Below, one piece after another: positions 59,758 to 64,000 of a DNA stretch of 64,000 bases (position 1 is its first letter; every line of letters starts with the position of its first letter). The DNA is taken from assembly GCF_014203045.1 (NCBI RefSeq), contig NZ_JACHIF010000001.1, positions 992,001-1,056,000 on the forward strand, read 5' to 3'. The position numbers and the translations under genes are program-made. This DNA comes from Prosthecobacter dejongeii (GTDB lineage: Bacteria; Verrucomicrobiota; Verrucomicrobiia; Verrucomicrobiales; Verrucomicrobiaceae). A model generated the notes under the pieces. That model was given only the letters and a program-made list of their open reading frames with translations. It was not told where the DNA came from and ran no database searches.

Positions 59758-60636
59758 CTATCCAGACAACGCTGCAAGCCAATCCAGCCGACGCTGCAAT
59801 TTTGCTTGCCGCTCCGCATTTGGATTCGGGTACAGGATGGGGTACCAAGCGCTCATGACAGCAGCTCGGGCAATAAAGCTGTGGTGCAGTGCTTCTTCAC
59901 GGACCGCTCCACCAGCATCCCGATACGCGGTGAGGATCTGGTCCACCGTGTCATGATCTTCCTCAAGGATCTTCGCATTCCAAAGGATGGAGGCGAGGTC
60001 CCACTCCACCGGCCCAGAAAAGGTGTCTTCCCAGTCTGCCCACAACAAACCCGTGGTTGTGTTCATGAGATTCCCCAAGTGCGCATCTCCATGTAAGGGC
60101 TGATGAGGAAAGGCAGCCAGTTTTTCCGTAGAGATAGTTAGGCAGTCACGGAGTAAAGACAGGGTGGCATCAGGAAAGAGTGCGCGTTCTTTCAGGGTGG
60201 CCAGAAGAGCGAGGCTTTCAGTCAAGATCGCCAACTTTGGCAAAGGTTCCGGGAAATGGCGCAAGACTTCATGGCAATGCTGCAAGGTAGCGCCAATTTC
60301 TTTCGGTTCAGGGGCCGCCTCGATGGTTGAAACGTATAACCAAAAGTTCAATGTGTAACCCAGATGCTCATGCGGTTCCTGCGGCAGATCCGGATGCATG
60401 GGCACCACGGGCGCTCCCTGCTGCGTCAGGTGGCGTGCCAGTGCTGTCTCACGGGCAAACCATTCTGTGCCCTGGCGCGGCCCGTCCACATCCTGCACCA
60501 CCCGCGCCACCAGTGTCTCGCTCAGCCGCAGCACCAGCGTGTTTCCATCCTGCAAGACTTCACAGCGATCTAGAGTGACGCCGTGGGCGAGAGCGGTTTC
60601 TGTGGCCGCACGAATGGGAAGGTCGAGGTGGCTCAT
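59758..60636 (-). CDS. Aminoglycoside-phosphotransferase-family kinase
   Basis: The 292-residue protein has the APH/choline-kinase catalytic set: PLHGDAHLGNLM (His, Asp, Asn of the HGDxHxxN motif) and the metal-binding WADWEDTFSG. It phosphorylates a small molecule; a housekeeping or detoxifying kinase is as likely as antibiotic resistance. Its ATG overlaps the stop of the trmO gene by four bases, so they are co-translated. The N-terminal nucleotide lobe (VLQDGNTLVLRLSETLVARV) appears complete. Confidence 0.85.
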   Translation of the reverse strand: MSHLDLPIRAATETALAHGVTLDRCEVLQDGNTLVLRLSETLVARVVQDVDGPRQGTEWFARETALARHLTQQGAPVVPMHPDLPQEPHEHLGYTLNFWLYVSTIEAAPEPKEIGATLQHCHEVLRHFPEPLPKLAILTESLALLATLKERALFPDATLSLLRDCLTISTEKLAAFPHQPLHGDAHLGNLMNTTTGLLWADWEDTFSGPVEWDLASILWNAKILEEDHDTVDQILTAYRDAGGAVREEALHHSFIARAAVMSAWYPILYPNPNAERQAKLQRRLDWLAALSG

Positions 60637-61310
60637 GGCGCAGAGAAGGGGCTACAGGCGACGACCTTGGCACAGTCCGGCAGGGCGGCCCAGCGCACGC
60701 GCCACCCTGCGATCTCCGTCACGTACTCACGGATGTTATCCGCATGATACGCGGGCTGGGGCTGCAAAGCTAAAGACTGATCCATGATGACGCGCACCTC
60801 TTCCGGTGGCTGCGGGCACTCCCACAGCACGGGCACCCGCACGGGTGGAGTATCGGCAAAGCTGCTGTTCGCCTCTGGAACGGAGTCTGCGTAGCGGATA
60901 TATGGTTTGATGTCAAAAATGGGTGTGCCATCCACTAGATCCACACCCGAGACAAAAAGGCGCGGGGCTTTGTCCCCCTCCAGCCCTACACGGTCCAGTT
61001 TCACCACACTCAAAGTTAGGCGATTGGGCCGAAAAGGTGAACGTGTGGCAAACACGCCTTTGCGCTCATTGCCCCCTAGCCTCGGTGGGCGAACGGTGAG
61101 GGAGGTCGGCTCTTCCTTCACCAGATGAAACTGGGTGATCAGCCACAGGTGGCTAAACTCCTCCATGCCTCGCACCGCCTCCACACGACGGAAAGCGGGC
61201 TCAAATTCGACAATGCCCCAAGCCGCAGGCACCAGCCCCGGCTGTCTCGGCACCCCAAACTTGTCCGTATAGCAAGTCCGCAGGGTGGCGATGGGTGTAA
61301 TTTCAGGCAT
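60633..61310 (-). CDS. trmO: tRNA (t6A37) N6-methyltransferase (TrmO/TsaA)
   Basis: The 225-residue protein methylates the N6-threonylcarbamoyladenosine at position 37 of tRNA using SAM. It has the TsaA motifs TDKFGVPRQPGLVPAAWGIVEF, RGMEEFSHLWLI, FATRSPFRPNRL and GTPIFDIKPYI. ATG 61310 is chosen over the in-frame upstream start 61346. It lies 20 bases after the thioredoxin-fold gene and overlaps the APH-family kinase gene. Confidence 0.9.
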   Translation of the reverse strand: MPEITPIATLRTCYTDKFGVPRQPGLVPAAWGIVEFEPAFRRVEAVRGMEEFSHLWLITQFHLVKEEPTSLTVRPPRLGGNERKGVFATRSPFRPNRLTLSVVKLDRVGLEGDKAPRLFVSGVDLVDGTPIFDIKPYIRYADSVPEANSSFADTPPVRVPVLWECPQPPEEVRVIMDQSLALQPQPAYHADNIREYVTEIAGWRVRWAALPDCAKVVACSPFSAP

Positions 61311-61330
61311 GCGGTGAAAGCGCGCAGAGA

Positions 61331-61765
61331 CTACTTGGACGTCCACTCCTTGACCAGCTTGGCCCCCGCACCCGCACCCATGGCAGCGGTGCCTTTTTGC
61401 ACCAGAGATCCATCGGTATTGAAGAGGAAGTACACAGGACGGTCCATGCCCTCACTGCCGATCACATCGCGGATGTTCCGGTCTTTGAAATCCGTGATCA
61501 CTAGGATGAAATGTTCACGAACCAGCTTCTTCGTTTCTTCCAGTTCCAGCATGCCTTTGATGTGGAAGGCTTGCCCATTCTTCTTCTCATCATAGGCAAA
61601 CACCAGCACCCGTTTATTATCCTTTTCGCCGCGTTTGATCGCAGCCCCCACACTGTTACCCGAGTTCATGCCCATGAAGGCCTGCGAATCAAACTCGTCC
61701 GCCTGCACCTGAGCGAGCAAGAGTACCAAAAAGAGAAAAGGAGAGAGGAGAAAGCGTGAGGTCAT
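61331..61765 (-). CDS. Secreted thioredoxin-fold protein lacking CxxC
   Basis: The 144-residue protein has a signal peptide (MTSRFLLSPFLFLVLLLAQVQA) and a thioredoxin-like core (KRVLVFAYDEKKNGQAFHIKGM, MDRPVYFLFNTDGSLVQKG), with the cis-Pro segment DRPVYFLF. The position of the redox CxxC is taken by DEKKN, so it cannot act as a disulfide reductase. It may bind a partner or a peptide. It is upstream of trmO on the same strand. Confidence 0.7.
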   Translation of the reverse strand: MTSRFLLSPFLFLVLLLAQVQADEFDSQAFMGMNSGNSVGAAIKRGEKDNKRVLVFAYDEKKNGQAFHIKGMLELEETKKLVREHFILVITDFKDRNIRDVIGSEGMDRPVYFLFNTDGSLVQKGTAAMGAGAGAKLVKEWTSK

Positions 61766-61831
61766 GGTCTAGCCTGTCAGCGGATTGACGCTTGGCAACG
61801 ATGTTTCTTTGACACCGAAGCACGGTCGCGA

Positions 61832-62926
61832 TCAGCCCAAAATCCGCCAGGTGAGCTCAATGCCCAAACCCAGAGGTAAGGGGGTGATGGGACCTACTGG
61901 GGTTTCCAACAACGGTGTTTGTGACGGGCCTTTTTCCATCTGGAAACGCTGCATGGAAGCAGGGAAACCGTAGAAACCAGGACCATTCAGGCTGAGGAAA
62001 CGCTCGAACAAAGCCAGACCATCCGCCGAGCTGAGATCCACACCCGCCTCTTCAAATGCCATGGCATAAAGCTGCGGTGCACAGCCGCCCGTGAAGCAGC
62101 CAGCCGCACAGCCACAGGCCGTCGCTTTGGTTGTGTGAGGGGCGCTGTCGGTGCCGGCAAAAAACTTGCTTTGGCCTGCCACCGTCACCTGCTGCCGCAG
62201 CGCTGCACGATCATCCTGGAACTTGACGATGGGCAGGCAATACAGGTGGTATTTCAGGCCCTGGATCAGGTGCCCCATCGTGTAAAGCAAGTGCTGCGGC
62301 GTGATCGTAGCCCCCACGTGGTCCGGGGCCTTCGCCACAAACTCAGCCGCCGTGCGCGTAGTGATGTGCTCACACACGATGCGCAGTTTCGGGTGCGCGG
62401 CCAAAAGGCGCGGCATCCGCTCGGTGTAAAATCGCGTCTCGGCATTCTGCTGCGCATCAATGTAGTCTGGCCCGCTCAGTCCATGCTGCTCCCCGTGGAT
62501 GCACAGGATGATGCCCTGCTCCTCCATGGCCTGAAGGACCTCACCGCCGATGAGGTCATCCATAGGCAGGCCATGCTCGGCATTCGTGGTGCCATGCGGT
62601 GGGTAGTATTTGCAGGCCCGCAACAGGCCAGAGGCAGCCCCTTCGCGAATCATCGCCGCCGTGGTCTGGCGCGTGAGATAAAGCGGGACGATGAGTTGCT
62701 CAAAAACCTCTGCCCCTGCAGCGCGCAAGTCTGCTGAATAACTCTCCAGGGACCAGCCATCGGCCTGCGCCTCACCAGACACCCGGGAAACCGGAGGCTG
62801 CGTGTTTGGCATCGCTAGGGCCCCCGCACAGCCCATGTCTAGGTGCGCCTTCACATAAGCCGCCATAGCAGGGCCTTGGCGAAAGTGCGTGTGGAGGTCG
62901 AACCAGCGAGGAAGATCAAGTGTCAT
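61832..62926 (-). CDS. pyrC: Dihydroorotase
   Basis: The 364-residue TIM-barrel amidohydrolase forms dihydroorotate from carbamoyl aspartate. The metal motif is DLHTHFRQG near the N-terminus, AMPNTQPP follows, ACKYYPPHGTTN has the carbamylated Lys, and GTDSAPHTTKA has the catalytic Asp. These match the class II (PyrC, homodimeric) type. ATG 62926 is the start. It stands apart from pyrE at 29199. Confidence 0.92.
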   Translation of the reverse strand: MTLDLPRWFDLHTHFRQGPAMAAYVKAHLDMGCAGALAMPNTQPPVSRVSGEAQADGWSLESYSADLRAAGAEVFEQLIVPLYLTRQTTAAMIREGAASGLLRACKYYPPHGTTNAEHGLPMDDLIGGEVLQAMEEQGIILCIHGEQHGLSGPDYIDAQQNAETRFYTERMPRLLAAHPKLRIVCEHITTRTAAEFVAKAPDHVGATITPQHLLYTMGHLIQGLKYHLYCLPIVKFQDDRAALRQQVTVAGQSKFFAGTDSAPHTTKATACGCAAGCFTGGCAPQLYAMAFEEAGVDLSSADGLALFERFLSLNGPGFYGFPASMQRFQMEKGPSQTPLLETPVGPITPLPLGLGIELTWRILG

Positions 62927-63031
62927 GCCATTCCGTTAGCGCGAGAAGGCGACGGATCAATGCCGAGGTGAAAGAGTCGAGATGACCACTTCACCACGGA
63001 TCTGTGGTTTCCTCATGATCCGCGCCTCGGT

Positions 63032-63325
63032 CTAACGGCGCAGTCTTTTACACCTCCCTCGGTAGCGCTTGCACAGGCCGTGCAGCACTAGACCACCCAG
63101 CACGCTGAGGCACACCACGAACAAACCTAGTCGCAGGTGCGAGGCCGCGGCAGCGGAGATGCTGATGCCAGTCATGAGGGCCACATAGGCGGCCATGCAA
63201 ACCGGACATTTTGGCATCGCGATGAGCATGAGACTGGAGAAAACCACACTCGCAGCCTGTGCGATACCTCGTTTGCCAACCTCTGCGCGCCGGGAGTGCT
63301 CCACACAGCAGGAGAGCTTTTTCAT
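63032..63325 (-). CDS. Small membrane protein with CPVC motif (MerC-like)
   Basis: The 97-residue protein has about two to three hydrophobic segments and a CPVC pair inside one of them (AMPKCPVCMAAYVAL), preceded by a cytoplasmic CC pair. This resembles small MerC/MerT-like metal or thiol proteins, although full family identity is uncertain. Its ATG overlaps the stop of the DUF899 gene (ATGA), so they are co-translated. The basic C-terminus (KRYRGRCKRLRR) indicates a cytoplasmic end. Confidence 0.65.
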   Translation of the reverse strand: MKKLSCCVEHSRRAEVGKRGIAQAASVVFSSLMLIAMPKCPVCMAAYVALMTGISISAAAASHLRLGLFVVCLSVLGGLVLHGLCKRYRGRCKRLRR

Positions 63326-64000
63326 GCGCGTTCGGCGGGTTGGCAGCAGGGCGCTGTTTGGTTGCTTGCCGTCTCGTATTGATCGTGGTGACGCCACCAG
63401 ACCCCTCCTTCCTCATTGCGCCCCAGCGGAGCCCGGTCCAGCCAAGGATACATGCCCCACAGGCTATCCACACCGCGCGAGTATGTGGAATAAGTGTGAT
63501 AGACCGTCCCGCCCTCCTGAATGAAGGCGCTCATCCCCGGTCTCTGCCGAAGATAGGTGGGGGTATTGACACCGCACATGGTGGCAAATTCAAACTCCGC
63601 CACCTCACCTCCGCCCGGCTTGCCATCGCGCCATTCCTGCTGCGGCTCACGGGTGAAGTTGTACTCCAGGCCGTTCCGTTGCTGCTCCTCGGTGTATGAG
63701 GCGCAGAAGTCGAAATTGAAATCGCACCCCAACGAGGACGCCCACGGAAAGCTCCAGCCCATTCGCTTTTTGAAGGCCACCAGTTTCTCCAGCGGGGCCA
63801 GGGAAACCGCCGTCAGCAGCACATCATGATTCGCCAGATGGACGGCAATGCCATTGAACCCATCGGCAATCGATGAGCAGGAAGGACAGCCCGCCGTGTA
63901 GTCCGGACCAAACATGAAATGGTAAACCAAAAGTTGCGAACGGCCCTGGAACAGGTCTGCCAATTTGGCTTCACCCGCCTCGGTCATGAAGCGGTAATCT
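63322..64000 (-). CDS. DUF899 thioredoxin-like protein, cut by window end
   Basis: The visible 220 or so residues match DUF899: LLVYHFMFGPDYTAGCPSCSSIADGFNG, RMGWSFPWASSLGCDFNFDF and a YHTYSTYSRGVDSLWGMYPWLDRAP segment. The family is thioredoxin-like with a GCPSCS site and unknown function. The start lies outside the window, since the family is longer than the visible part; the Met at 63987 is internal. It ends in CCQPAERA and overlaps the CPVC membrane protein gene. A thiol-related pair is likely. Confidence 0.82.
   Translation of the reverse strand, partial: DYRFMTEAGEAKLADLFQGRSQLLVYHFMFGPDYTAGCPSCSSIADGFNGIAVHLANHDVLLTAVSLAPLEKLVAFKKRMGWSFPWASSLGCDFNFDFCASYTEEQQRNGLEYNFTREPQQEWRDGKPGGGEVAEFEFATMCGVNTPTYLRQRPGMSAFIQEGGTVYHTYSTYSRGVDSLWGMYPWLDRAPLGRNEEGGVWWRHHDQYETASNQTAPCCQPAERA

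Overview
The window looks like a chromosome segment of a Verrucomicrobiota bacterium (Prosthecobacter/Verrucomicrobium-like). This is inferred from gene content: secreted DUF1080 and DUF1501 proteins, a sialate O-acetylesterase, a beta-strand autotransporter-like protein with a PEP-CTERM tail, a Tat-exported sugar isomerase, a DUF5069 protein and many small exported proteins of unknown function. No phage, plasmid, CRISPR or rRNA signal was seen. One tRNA (Val, GAC) is present.

Region 1 (1-14.6 kb, + strand) is the most unusual part. It opens with an NrtR-type Nudix regulator, followed by a dual-specificity phosphatase, two divergent ADP-ribosylglycohydrolases, a small membrane protein, nicotinate phosphoribosyltransferase (pncB) and a macro-domain protein. 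A chain of tightly spaced or overlapping genes then follows: radical SAM, a glutaminase-less asparagine-synthetase-like ligase, a complete glutamine-dependent asparagine-synthetase-like enzyme, an MGT-type glycosyltransferase, a GT2 glycosyltransferase, an apparently circularly permuted ROK-like kinase, a PIG-L deacetylase and finally nicotinamidase (pncA). NAD salvage and ADP-ribose recycling genes therefore bracket what looks like a small biosynthetic pathway for an unknown amide-containing, glycosylated compound. A RAYT transposase with mirrored 109-base arms sits inside the NAD part.

Region 2 (14.7-20.7 kb, - strand) is a stress operon behind a NemR-like TetR regulator: thioredoxin, DUF5069, zinc alcohol dehydrogenase, Old Yellow Enzyme, MFS exporter and a SnoaL-like protein, with a DUF1080 protein downstream. 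Matching palindromes lie in front of both the regulator and the thioredoxin gene. The tRNA and a sugar isomerase/MFS pair separated by a mobile-looking four-helix-bundle gene follow.

Region 3 (24-33.7 kb) is mixed: an RsuA-type pseudouridine synthase, exported or membrane proteins, a secreted Lon-type (S16) protease with a novel-looking N-terminal half, pyrE, and a secreted FAD enzyme. Region 4 (33.8-44.3 kb) holds scattered polysaccharide genes (GT4, initiating phosphoglycosyltransferase, GT2, UDP-HexNAc dehydrogenase and epimerase) mixed with aroD, a D,D-carboxypeptidase lipoprotein and an EEP hydrolase.

Region 5 (44.3-64 kb) carries a second RsuA-like enzyme, a ParA ATPase with a proline-rich Roadblock-like partner, a GH10 protein whose acid/base glutamate is replaced by histidine, separate coaC and coaB genes, an inositol-monophosphatase-family gene, exported enzymes, a c-type cytochrome, trmO, pyrC and a DUF899 gene cut by the window end. 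Functions are assigned by reading motifs and recalling families; no database search was run.
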